Source: Bacteroidota bacterium
Lineage (GTDB): Bacteria > Bacteroidota > Bacteroidia > Bacteroidales > Prolixibacteraceae
DNA: 60,863 nucleotides
Reading direction: 5' to 3'
Assembly: GCA_024278975.1 (NCBI GenBank)
Contig: JAJRSD010000008.1
Span: 1-60,863, forward strand
Numbering within the stretch: the first letter of the stretch is position 1; each line of letters starts with the position of its first letter. Shown in pieces: positions 53,410 to 60,863 of this stretch. A program made the position numbers and the translations under genes. The notes under the pieces were generated by a model. It searched no databases. It was not told the DNA's origin and worked only from the letters and a program-made list of their open reading frames with translations.

Positions 53410-55248
53410 ATGGCTACTTCAAAGAGAAAGAAAGCGAAACAAGATATCGGTATTCCTGAAAATACTTTTTTGTTTGAAAGTGCCTGGGAAGTATGTAATC
53501 AGGTTGGAGGTATTTATACTGTAATTCGTTCTAAGGTTCCATCGGTAATAGAAAAATGGGGTAAGGATAATTACTGTTTAATTGGGCCATATTTTCAGGA
53601 TCAGGCAGATGCACATTTTGATGCGGCGACAGATTATTCAACTCCTATTGGTAAGGCAGTACTTACGTTACAGGAGCGTGGGTTCGATATTCATTATGGG
53701 CAGTGGATTATTTCGGGGCGACCAAACGTTGTACTTTTTAATCCATATTCTGTTTTTGATAAATTGGGTGAAATCAGAAATAACCTCTGGGAAAACTATC
53801 ACATTTCGATACCCGAAAACGATGACTTATTAAATCAGGTAACCGCTTTTGGATATCAGGTTCTGGAGTTCTTCCACTATTTGAATCATTCAGGTTTTTG
53901 TGATAATAGTGTAATAGCCCATTTTCATGAGTGGATGGCAGGCTTGCCGATACCGGGAATCAGAAAGAATAATTTGAAAATTAAAACGGTTTTTACAACT
54001 CACGCCACCCTGCTTGGCCGATATTTGGCAATGAACGACCCTGAGTTCTACGACCACCTGCCTTTTTACAACTGGGAGGATGAAGCAAATAGATTTAATG
54101 TAAAACCAATTGCCGAAATTGAGCGGGCATCTGCACACGGCTCACATGTTTTTACAACAGTTAGCGAAATTACAGGTTTGGAATGTACACATTTGCTGGG
54201 GCGAACGCCTGATTTATTACTTCCCAACGGATTAAATATTGTTCGGTACGAAGCGCTGCATCAAATTCAAAACCAACATGTTCAGATAAAAGAACAGATT
54301 AATAATTTTGTTCGGGGACACTTTTTTCAGAGTTACTCTTTTGATTTGGATAAAACACTTTATTTCTTTACCTCAGGAAGATACGAATATCAAAATAAAG
54401 GTTACGACCTGACTCTTGAGGCTTTGGCGAGGTTGAACTATAAAATGCAGCAGGCAGATATTGATATGACCATTGTTACATTTTTTATTACCCGCCAGCC
54501 ATTTTATTCATTTAATCCCGAGGTACTACAATCGAAAGCACAAATAGAAGATGTTAGATTGGTTTGCGAAGAGATTAAAGAACAAGTTGGAAAACGATTG
54601 TATAATCATATTGTTTCGGCAGATGGTCCATACGAATTTCCAGATTTAAGAGAGATGGTTGATGATTATTTGCGTTTAAAGTTAAGGCGAAATATACAAA
54701 GTTGGAAAACGCATCAGCTTCCAAAAATCGTAACTCATACTTTAAAAGATGATAAAAAAGATGATATCCTGAATTTCTTACGCACATCGAATTTGGTGAA
54801 TAACCGACACGATAAAGTTAAAATTGTCTATCATCCCGATTTTATTTCAACTGCAAATCCGTTGTTTAAAATGGATTACACACAATTTGTGCGTGGTTGC
54901 CATTTGGGAATTTTCCCAAGTATGTACGAACCCTGGGGTTACACACCGTTGGAATGTTTGGCCAGCGGGTTACCCTCGATAACCAGTGACATGGCAGGAT
55001 TTGGCGACTATGTAGTTAACGAAATAGATGACTACGAAGAAAAAGGAATGTATATAATAAAACGCCGCCAGAGAGATTTTGGTGAAACAGCAGAAGACCT
55101 TGCCAATATTATGTTCGAATTTGTGAAATATTCGCGCCGCGATAGAATTGCATTGAGATATAAATGTGAGGAGTCGTCGTTGCATTTCGATTGGTCGAAT
55201 TTGGGACGATATTACGATGACGCATATAGAATGGTTGTTGAACGATAA
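53410..55248 (+). CDS. Glycogen synthase, GT3 (eukaryotic-like) family
   Basis: 612 residues. The start FLFESAWEVCNQVGGIYTVIRSKVPSV is the GT3 donor-loop region; EWMAGLPIPGI and FTTHATLLGRYLA follow, and the C-terminal Rossmann half has GIFPSMYEPWGYTPLECLASGLPSITSDMAGFGDYV with the catalytic ExxxxxxxE pair. GT3 enzymes resemble animal and yeast glycogen synthases and use UDP-glucose, unlike bacterial GlgA (GT5). The murI gene starts 11 bp later. Confidence 0.92.
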   Translation: MATSKRKKAKQDIGIPENTFLFESAWEVCNQVGGIYTVIRSKVPSVIEKWGKDNYCLIGPYFQDQADAHFDAATDYSTPIGKAVLTLQERGFDIHYGQWIISGRPNVVLFNPYSVFDKLGEIRNNLWENYHISIPENDDLLNQVTAFGYQVLEFFHYLNHSGFCDNSVIAHFHEWMAGLPIPGIRKNNLKIKTVFTTHATLLGRYLAMNDPEFYDHLPFYNWEDEANRFNVKPIAEIERASAHGSHVFTTVSEITGLECTHLLGRTPDLLLPNGLNIVRYEALHQIQNQHVQIKEQINNFVRGHFFQSYSFDLDKTLYFFTSGRYEYQNKGYDLTLEALARLNYKMQQADIDMTIVTFFITRQPFYSFNPEVLQSKAQIEDVRLVCEEIKEQVGKRLYNHIVSADGPYEFPDLREMVDDYLRLKLRRNIQSWKTHQLPKIVTHTLKDDKKDDILNFLRTSNLVNNRHDKVKIVYHPDFISTANPLFKMDYTQFVRGCHLGIFPSMYEPWGYTPLECLASGLPSITSDMAGFGDYVVNEIDDYEEKGMYIIKRRQRDFGETAEDLANIMFEFVKYSRRDRIALRYKCEESSLHFDWSNLGRYYDDAYRMVVER

Positions 55249-55259
55249 TTATATAGTTT

Positions 55260-56084
55260 ATGAGTGCTCCGATCGGTGTTTTCGATTCAGGATATGGCGG
55301 GCTGACTGTTTTAAAGGCTTTGGAAAAAGCATTGCCTGAATACGATTTTTTGTATTTGGGAGATAATGCCAGAACACCTTACGGAACACGTTCTTTCGAC
55401 GTGGTATATGAATATACTTTGCAGGCAGTAAAATATCTTTTTAGCCATAATTGCCCATTGGTAATAATTGCTTGTAATACTGCGTCTGCAAAAGCGCTTC
55501 GTAGTATCCAGCAGCTTAATTTACCAAATATTGCACCCGAAAAAAGGGTTCTTGGAGTAATTCGCCCAAGTGTTGAGAAGGTTGCTGAGATTACAAAAAA
55601 TGGTCATGTGGGAATACTGGGGACCGTGGGAACTGTGATTTCCGAATCGTATCCAATAGAGTTAAAGAAATGGTCGGGTGGAAGAGTAAAATCAACTGTT
55701 CAGGAATCGTGCCCAATGTGGGTGCCAATTGTGGAAAATAACGACATTGAAACAGAAGGAGCTGAGTTTTTTATAAAAAGGAATATTGGAAATATTCTTC
55801 AAAAAGATAAAAATCTGGATACTTTGATTTTAGGTTGCACACACTATCCGCTGCTTTCTAAAATTATTCGGAAATTTGTTCCCGATAAAATTAGGATTTT
55901 AGAACAGGGCGAAATTGTTGCTGAAAAATTAGTTGATTATTTGCAACGGCATCCGGAGATAGAAGACAAACTTTCTAAGACAGGTAATGTTAGTTTTCAA
56001 ACTACAGAATCAGAAAAGATATTTGAAAGTAAGGCTTCACTTTTTCTCGGCAGAGAGGTAAAAGCTCAGCATATCCGTTTCTGA
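55260..56084 (+). CDS. murI: Glutamate racemase
   Basis: 274 residues. Catalytic Cys pair in VIIACNTASAKAL (near residue 74) and LILGCTHYPLL (near 193); the opening IGVFDSGYGGLTVLKAL and LGDNARTPYG are typical. It supplies D-glutamate for peptidoglycan. Close spacing to the glycogen synthase gene (11 bp) suggests co-transcription. Confidence 0.95.
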   Translation: MSAPIGVFDSGYGGLTVLKALEKALPEYDFLYLGDNARTPYGTRSFDVVYEYTLQAVKYLFSHNCPLVIIACNTASAKALRSIQQLNLPNIAPEKRVLGVIRPSVEKVAEITKNGHVGILGTVGTVISESYPIELKKWSGGRVKSTVQESCPMWVPIVENNDIETEGAEFFIKRNIGNILQKDKNLDTLILGCTHYPLLSKIIRKFVPDKIRILEQGEIVAEKLVDYLQRHPEIEDKLSKTGNVSFQTTESEKIFESKASLFLGREVKAQHIRF

Positions 56085-56141
56085 TTATTCATTTAAATTA
56101 GTAATCTATTGTTTATTTCAATTATAAATATATCATAAATA

Positions 56142-56354
56142 ATGACAAGCAGATTGGTTTGTTTGTGCAATTTAGTTGATGAAAAAGAGATCCTTTCTGC
56201 TCTAAAAAAGGGGGCGAATTCAACTTCAGACATACAGCGGTTAACACGAGCAGGAACTTCTTGTGGTAAATGCCTACCTGTTATTGATGAAATTGTTAAT
56301 GTGTATAAAAAAGAAAAACCCAAAGACCAGCAAACAGAGTTGGACTTTGGGTAA
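56142..56354 (+). CDS. BFD-like [2Fe-2S] protein
   Basis: 70 residues. Cysteines in LVCLCNLVDEKEIL (CxC) and GTSCGKCLPVI (CxxC) make the four-Cys helix-turn-helix cluster fold of bacterioferritin-associated ferredoxin and of the NirB/GltB-type BFD domains. Known BFD releases iron from bacterioferritin, but no bacterioferritin gene is here. ACCCAAAG/CTTTGGGT (56318-56325, 56345-56352) forms a dyad in the last codons. Confidence 0.85.
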   Translation: MTSRLVCLCNLVDEKEILSALKKGANSTSDIQRLTRAGTSCGKCLPVIDEIVNVYKKEKPKDQQTELDFG

Positions 56355-56376
56355 TTATATGTGTATCAACCAAATA

Positions 56377-57330
56377 CTAGAAGTAACGCGGAGAAACAAT
56401 TTTCTCTTTCAGTAATCTTATTTCGTACGAAACCATTATTTCGTGAGAACCACTACTAACGTTCTGTAAGTTAGTAGTTGAGTAATCATAGGCATATCCA
56501 ATTCGTAAATCATTATTAAAAATCCATTGTGCAATAAATCCAACAGCATCCTGACTTCTCCACATTGCCCCAAACCAAACCTTCTCTTTTATCAGGAAGT
56601 TGGCGGTTAAGTCAAGTTGAACAGGTGCTCCAGTCTCAGAACTAAATGTAGCCTTTGTAAGCATTGTAGGTTTAAACTTTATATTTTCACCTAAATTGAA
56701 AACAAGACCAGCCATTAAATAGTAGTGGCGTAATTCGGACTCAACTGAATGAGTTTCCAAATCGTTCTCGAATTTATTATGAATTATTTTTGGTACTGAT
56801 AATCCTACATAATATCTTTTGCTTGATAAAAATGCACCTACCCCAAAGTTTGGCATAAACTGTTTATTAATTACGCCCTGAAACGATGGATCAGTTAAAC
56901 CACTATCATACGTTTGATATGCATTAAGGTCGTTTGAATAATTTGTGAAACCTCCCTTTAATCCTAATCGTAAGTTGCTTTTTTCTCCAACAGGTACAAG
57001 GTAAGAGTAGTCGGCAAACATATAGAAACGTTTTTCTAAACCCACTTTGTCGCTAATTAAATTAAGCCCTAAAGCTACTCTCTCATTTTTAAGAGGTGCC
57101 TGCATACTAAAAGAATAGGTTTGTGGAGCACCATCTAAACCAACCCACTGCTGGCGGGCGAGTACCATAAAACTTAGAGACTCCCATGTTCCTGCATAAG
57201 CAGGGTTTATACTTTGTGTATTGAACATGTATTGCGTGTACATTGGGTCCTGCTGTGCATTTGACGTTAAACTTGCAGCTACTATTAACAGAATCCCTAA
57301 TCCTTTGATAATATTTAATTTGATTTTCAT
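56377..57330 (-). CDS. PorP/SprF family outer membrane protein of T9SS
   Basis: About 317 residues from the ATG at 57330 (MKIKLNIIKGLGILLIVAASL); the in-frame ATG at 57357 is an alternative. After the signal peptide, QQDPMYTQYMFNTQSINPAYAGTWESLS is the PorP/SprF hallmark; a beta-barrel follows. In Flavobacterium SprF is needed for secretion of the giant adhesin SprB. Here it is next to a T9SS type B adhesin gene and transcribed after it, the same sprB-sprF-like arrangement, so it probably serves that protein. Confidence 0.93.
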   Translation of the reverse strand: MKIKLNIIKGLGILLIVAASLTSNAQQDPMYTQYMFNTQSINPAYAGTWESLSFMVLARQQWVGLDGAPQTYSFSMQAPLKNERVALGLNLISDKVGLEKRFYMFADYSYLVPVGEKSNLRLGLKGGFTNYSNDLNAYQTYDSGLTDPSFQGVINKQFMPNFGVGAFLSSKRYYVGLSVPKIIHNKFENDLETHSVESELRHYYLMAGLVFNLGENIKFKPTMLTKATFSSETGAPVQLDLTANFLIKEKVWFGAMWRSQDAVGFIAQWIFNNDLRIGYAYDYSTTNLQNVSSGSHEIMVSYEIRLLKEKIVSPRYF

Positions 57331-57360
57331 TTTTTCTATTTTTTTCAGATTAAACATTTA

Positions 57361-60300
57361 TTATTTATTAAGGAAAATTGATCCAGCTTTCGGCTCATTT
57401 CCATTATCTAAGTATAGGATGTAGAAGTAGGTTCCAGGTGGTAGCCTGTCTTTACCTACCGTCCATCCACTCGAAGAGCGTCCGTCCCACCATGCGGATA
57501 TTGCACCCCATTGGTCGACATTTCCGTAGTTCTCTTTTTCGTAAACTAAGTTACCCCAGCGGTTGAAGATTTCAATTTTTAAGCTAAACAGGTCGCATAA
57601 ATCCATTTCGAAATAGTCATTAATACCATCGTCGTTAGGCGAGAATCCATTCGGTATGAAGAATTCACAATCATCTTCAGGAGAAGCTGGATTGAAAAAT
57701 TCGTAATAGTCTCTCCAGTCACGTTCTCCGTCATTATCTGAATCCTGAATTGGAGCATTACTTCCAATTGCATTTTTACCATTTAGCCACTCAGAACTGG
57801 TGTCGTAATTATCGTAACGATCATCTAATCCATCATTGTCCGAATCCACAAAATCTCCATCAATTGGATATGTATCAGCAATACTGTCCAGATTTGCATC
57901 GTGTCCCTCTAGCCAGTCAGGAATACCATCTCCGTCGGTATCGAGATCGAGGTAGTCAGGTGTATCATCTCCGTCAGTATCGACAGCTTCGTAATATGTT
58001 CCACCGGCTGAACCATCGTAAGCGTCATCCCAACCATCTCCGTTTGTATCGGTACCTGTTGGTACTATATAATCAATGTTATCATCAAAACCACCTTCAC
58101 TAAGTGTTAATTGCCACTCAACATTGTCAGAAATACCATCGTTATCCGAGTCGATATCTAATCTGTCAACTATCCCATCGCCATCTGAATCCAGAGTTTC
58201 CTGATTTAATGCGTTGGCTTCTTCGTCAACGTCGAGTATTCCATCGTCATCATCGTCAATATCGTCAACATCAGGTACACCGTCGCAATCAGAGTCGAGT
58301 AACAACTGTATAGTAACTTCTGCTTCAGAACAGTTTTCAGTATTTACTTTATGACATATTGTATATGTAAATGTTATCACTGCCTCAGAGGCATCGTCGC
58401 TTATATAATTTAAAGTGCCATCTGTAATATTAACTGAAACTAAGTCTGGCAATTGCGATGTAGTTATCGATACTCCTTCATTTCCAACACCAATATCGTT
58501 TGCAAGCAAATTGATATCGCCTGCAACTTTCCCTCCTGGGCAAACTATTAGAGTAAGAATATCAGGAACTGCTCTTAGTTCTATTTTACCACAATCGGCA
58601 TCGCCTTGTTCTATAGTAACTATTGCTGTGCAGGTTCCAACATTTCCACTAACGTCAATAACAGTAAGTGTTACTTCGTTTTCGCCTAAATTGTCGCAAG
58701 AGAAATCTTCTTTGTCAATATACATTGTGTCTATTTCGCAATTATCAGTTGAGCCGTTATTAATGTCTTCAACTGTTATTGTGAAATTTCTATTAGCATC
58801 TAACTGTCCGGTAATATCGGTACAGTTTACAACTGGCGAAATAGTATCGACTACAGTAATTCCTGTTTCGCAAGTTGTGCTGTTTCCACATAAATCGGTA
58901 GCAGTAATTGTTACAAATACACCATCAGTTGAGCCGGTTAAAGTACAATCAAATGTGGTTTTAGATATTTGAATATCTATCTCATCGTTCGGTGTACAGT
59001 TGTCGGTTACAGTTCCGGTAATTGTTGCAATTTCCTGTTCATTTAATTCATATCCACCGTTTTCATTCAGATAAATAGTAAATGCGTTGCAATTCATAAC
59101 TGGTGGAGCAGTATCTTCGATAGTAAATGTTGCTGATGTGCTGCTTGTGTTTCCGCATTCGTCGGTAGCAGTAAATATTACTGTTGCGCTTCCTGTTGCT
59201 CCGCAGTCATCAGATAATATTTCAAAGTCGTTACTCCATACTATTACATCTCCACAATTGTCGTTTGCAACAGCAGTTCCTCCGTTGCTTGCTATCCAAG
59301 CTGCTAATTCGTCCGCATTTCCGTTACCGTCGCATTCAACAGTTTTGTTAGAAGCTTCAGTTACAATTTGTGGTGGAGTGGTATCTTCGATTGTGAATAT
59401 TGCTGTTGTGGTTGATGTATTTCCACAGGCATCGGTTGCAGTAAATATTACTGTAACGTTTCCGGTAGCACCACAATCGTCAGTTAAACTTTCGAAATCA
59501 TTACTCCACTCAACTCCGCTGCATTCATCGGATGCAGTTGCACCTCCATTAGAATTAAGCCATGCAGCTAATTCATCAGCGTTTCCGTTTCCGTCGCACT
59601 CAACAGTTTTGTTTGAAGCTTCGGTCTCAATTGATGGTGGAGTTGTATCTTCAATAGTGAATACTGCTGTTGTGGTTGATGTATTTCCACAGGCATCGGT
59701 TGCAGTAAATATAACAGTTGCTGCACCAGTAGCACCACAGTCGTCAGACAAGCTCTCAAAATCGTTAGTCCACTCAACACTGCTGCAATCATCAGAAGCA
59801 GAAGCATTACCGTTTGCATCTAACCAAGCATTAAGTTCGGTAACATTTCCGTTTCCGTCGCATTCAACAGTTTTGTTTGAAGCTTCGGTTTGAATTGCCG
59901 GAGCAGAATTATTTGGTACAGTAAATACAGCAGAAGCTGTAACTGGATCAGGACAGTTATTAGTGGCAGTCCATGTTACAGTAACAAAACCTCCACAAAT
60001 TTCAGGAGCACTACCTGAATTATTTGTAATTACAAGATTACTTCCACCACTTGCTTTAACACTTAAAAGCCACTGTTCGAATGCATCATCAACTTCTGAT
60101 TGATTTAGGCATGCATCAATTGTTTTGTTATCCGGTGCAATAAGAATTACCTCATTTGGCTGTTTTATTGTAACGTTACAAGAAGTAGTAGCGCCGTTAT
60201 TGTCAGTTACTGTTACGCTGTGTGTTCCGTCATTAAGCATTGAAGCAATTTTTGTAGTTTCCCCGTTATCCCAAAGATATGAGTATGGAGAAATCCCTCC

Positions 60301-60863
60301 TGTTGCAACCACTTCTGAAGAACCATTTGCAAGTCCGAAGCAATCAACATCACTAATCCATTCTATATTGCAGGTAAGTTCGCCGGGTTCAGAGATTGTA
60401 ACAGAGCATTCTGTTTCACAACCTTTAGCATCTGTAATGGTTACTGAATGATATCCAGTTCCCAGAGTATCGGCGGTAGCCCTTGTGTCTCCATTATCCC
60501 AAAGATATGTGTAAGGTGCAGTTCCACCTTTTATATATATTGTTGCAATACCATCTTTATTTCCAAAAACAGTAACCGGTTTATCCTGTTGTATTGTACA
60601 AGTTAATAGTTCAGGTTCTGTAACTTCAACCGAGCAAGTAGTAGTACATCCTTCTATATCAGTAACAGTTACTTCGTATGTACCTGCTATTAATCCTGAA
60701 ATATCTTTTGTATCAGCAGAAAAACTTTCTGGTCCTGGCCAACTGTAAGAGTATGTTTCCCAACCTCCTGGTGGGTTTACTGTTGCGGCACCGTCGTTAC
60801 CATCTTTACATGTTACAACATTTGTTTCTTCAGCAGAGCATAAAAGATCTTCAGCAGGTTCTG
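57361..60863 (-). CDS. Giant T9SS type B adhesin (SprB-like repeats), 5' end outside window
   Basis: The frame stays open to base 60863, so 1167 residues of the C-terminal part are seen and the N-terminus is missing. In order: SprB-type repeats (PYTYLWDNGDTRATADTLGTGYHSVTITDAKGC and two more), three HYR-like tandem units of about 88 residues (TEASNKTVECDGNGN, DDCGATG, VIFTATD), further Cys-rich Ig-like domains, Asp-rich thrombospondin type 3 calcium repeats (DSDCDGVPDVDDIDDDDDG), and a gliding-type C-terminal domain (IPNGFSPNDDGINDYFEMDL, FNRWGNLVYE, PPGTYFYILYL). Likely exported by T9SS and displayed on the surface. No start codon is inside the window. Confidence 0.92.
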   Translation of the reverse strand, partial: EPAEDLLCSAEETNVVTCKDGNDGAATVNPPGGWETYSYSWPGPESFSADTKDISGLIAGTYEVTVTDIEGCTTTCSVEVTEPELLTCTIQQDKPVTVFGNKDGIATIYIKGGTAPYTYLWDNGDTRATADTLGTGYHSVTITDAKGCETECSVTISEPGELTCNIEWISDVDCFGLANGSSEVVATGGISPYSYLWDNGETTKIASMLNDGTHSVTVTDNNGATTSCNVTIKQPNEVILIAPDNKTIDACLNQSEVDDAFEQWLLSVKASGGSNLVITNNSGSAPEICGGFVTVTWTATNNCPDPVTASAVFTVPNNSAPAIQTEASNKTVECDGNGNVTELNAWLDANGNASASDDCSSVEWTNDFESLSDDCGATGAATVIFTATDACGNTSTTTAVFTIEDTTPPSIETEASNKTVECDGNGNADELAAWLNSNGGATASDECSGVEWSNDFESLTDDCGATGNVTVIFTATDACGNTSTTTAIFTIEDTTPPQIVTEASNKTVECDGNGNADELAAWIASNGGTAVANDNCGDVIVWSNDFEILSDDCGATGSATVIFTATDECGNTSSTSATFTIEDTAPPVMNCNAFTIYLNENGGYELNEQEIATITGTVTDNCTPNDEIDIQISKTTFDCTLTGSTDGVFVTITATDLCGNSTTCETGITVVDTISPVVNCTDITGQLDANRNFTITVEDINNGSTDNCEIDTMYIDKEDFSCDNLGENEVTLTVIDVSGNVGTCTAIVTIEQGDADCGKIELRAVPDILTLIVCPGGKVAGDINLLANDIGVGNEGVSITTSQLPDLVSVNITDGTLNYISDDASEAVITFTYTICHKVNTENCSEAEVTIQLLLDSDCDGVPDVDDIDDDDDGILDVDEEANALNQETLDSDGDGIVDRLDIDSDNDGISDNVEWQLTLSEGGFDDNIDYIVPTGTDTNGDGWDDAYDGSAGGTYYEAVDTDGDDTPDYLDLDTDGDGIPDWLEGHDANLDSIADTYPIDGDFVDSDNDGLDDRYDNYDTSSEWLNGKNAIGSNAPIQDSDNDGERDWRDYYEFFNPASPEDDCEFFIPNGFSPNDDGINDYFEMDLCDLFSLKIEIFNRWGNLVYEKENYGNVDQWGAISAWWDGRSSSGWTVGKDRLPPGTYFYILYLDNGNEPKAGSIFLNK
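59098..59890 (-). repeat. Three tandem 264-bp repeats within the adhesin
   Basis: Units start near 59890, 59626 and 59362 (minus strand) and code for TEASNKTVECDGNGN-type domains of about 88 residues. Units 1 and 2 are the most alike, which suggests recent duplication or conversion. Confidence 0.8.

Noticed and set aside
58415-59893. Long plus-strand frames opposite the adhesin (up to 268 residues)
   Set aside because: They are shadows of the repeat-rich minus-strand gene, with Val/Ser-rich composition and no domain.

Overview
The window is chromosomal DNA of a Bacteroidota bacterium, most likely a free-living member of Marinilabiliales/Bacteroidales. The evidence is low GC, TAnnTTTG-type -7 promoter boxes, type IX secretion (T9SS) signals on several exported proteins, a PorP/SprF protein, a GT3-type glycogen synthase, a PUR/DUF3276 protein, and many DUF families I know mainly from this phylum. 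I saw no rRNA, tRNA or CRISPR array. Both ends cut genes: a GH5-like hydrolase on the left and a giant T9SS type B adhesin on the right.

Layout. 0-8 kb: a secreted hydrolase, a small membrane protein overlapping a thioredoxin, an M1 aminopeptidase, HupE-like and DUF6702 proteins, an SUI1-like factor, a GH43-like protein and a CvfB-like S1 protein. 8-16 kb: a minus-strand run of a VWA-like membrane protein, a BRO/DinD-type protein and two paralogous DUF6340 lipoproteins, then an M28 peptidase and a frameshifted esterase. 16-26 kb: a T9SS-exported PQQ-propeller protein, YdcF, a kinase-RapZ fusion, YebC, a GT39-PAP2 pair, an aldo/keto reductase and a T9SS-exported GH18. 26-32 kb: a broken lipoprotein, Rex with a small CxxC protein, MutS2 and an AGCS symporter. 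32-39.5 kb is the accessory island: four arrays of short palindromes, a REP-associated tyrosine transposase (RAYT), a decayed adhesin and a HigBA toxin-antitoxin pair. 39.5-51 kb: Tex, Ffh (with an in-frame stop), FolD, a PUR protein, ABC-F, a serine hydrolase, Nth, ZupT and a ferredoxin. 50-53 kb: a LacI regulator facing kduI-kduD, with a likely operator between them (uronate catabolism). 53-61 kb: glycogen synthase, MurI, a BFD-like protein, PorP/SprF and the adhesin.

The most unusual object is the RAYT at 37662-38537. The REP-like palindromes that flank it also occur inside its own reading frame, as five units at an exact 33-bp period coding for an 11-residue repeat. Another palindrome contains its stop codon. 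The same palindromes form 54-bp-period arrays elsewhere, and their stems show paired C/G swaps. Two further families of structured repeats lie at 8.3/44.3 kb and 41.7 kb.

Four genes are broken: an esterase by a 1-base deletion in a T run, a small lipoprotein by a 1-base insertion at its start, an adhesin by a stop plus a frameshift, and ffh by GAA to TAA. Because ffh is essential, at least some of these may be sequence errors.
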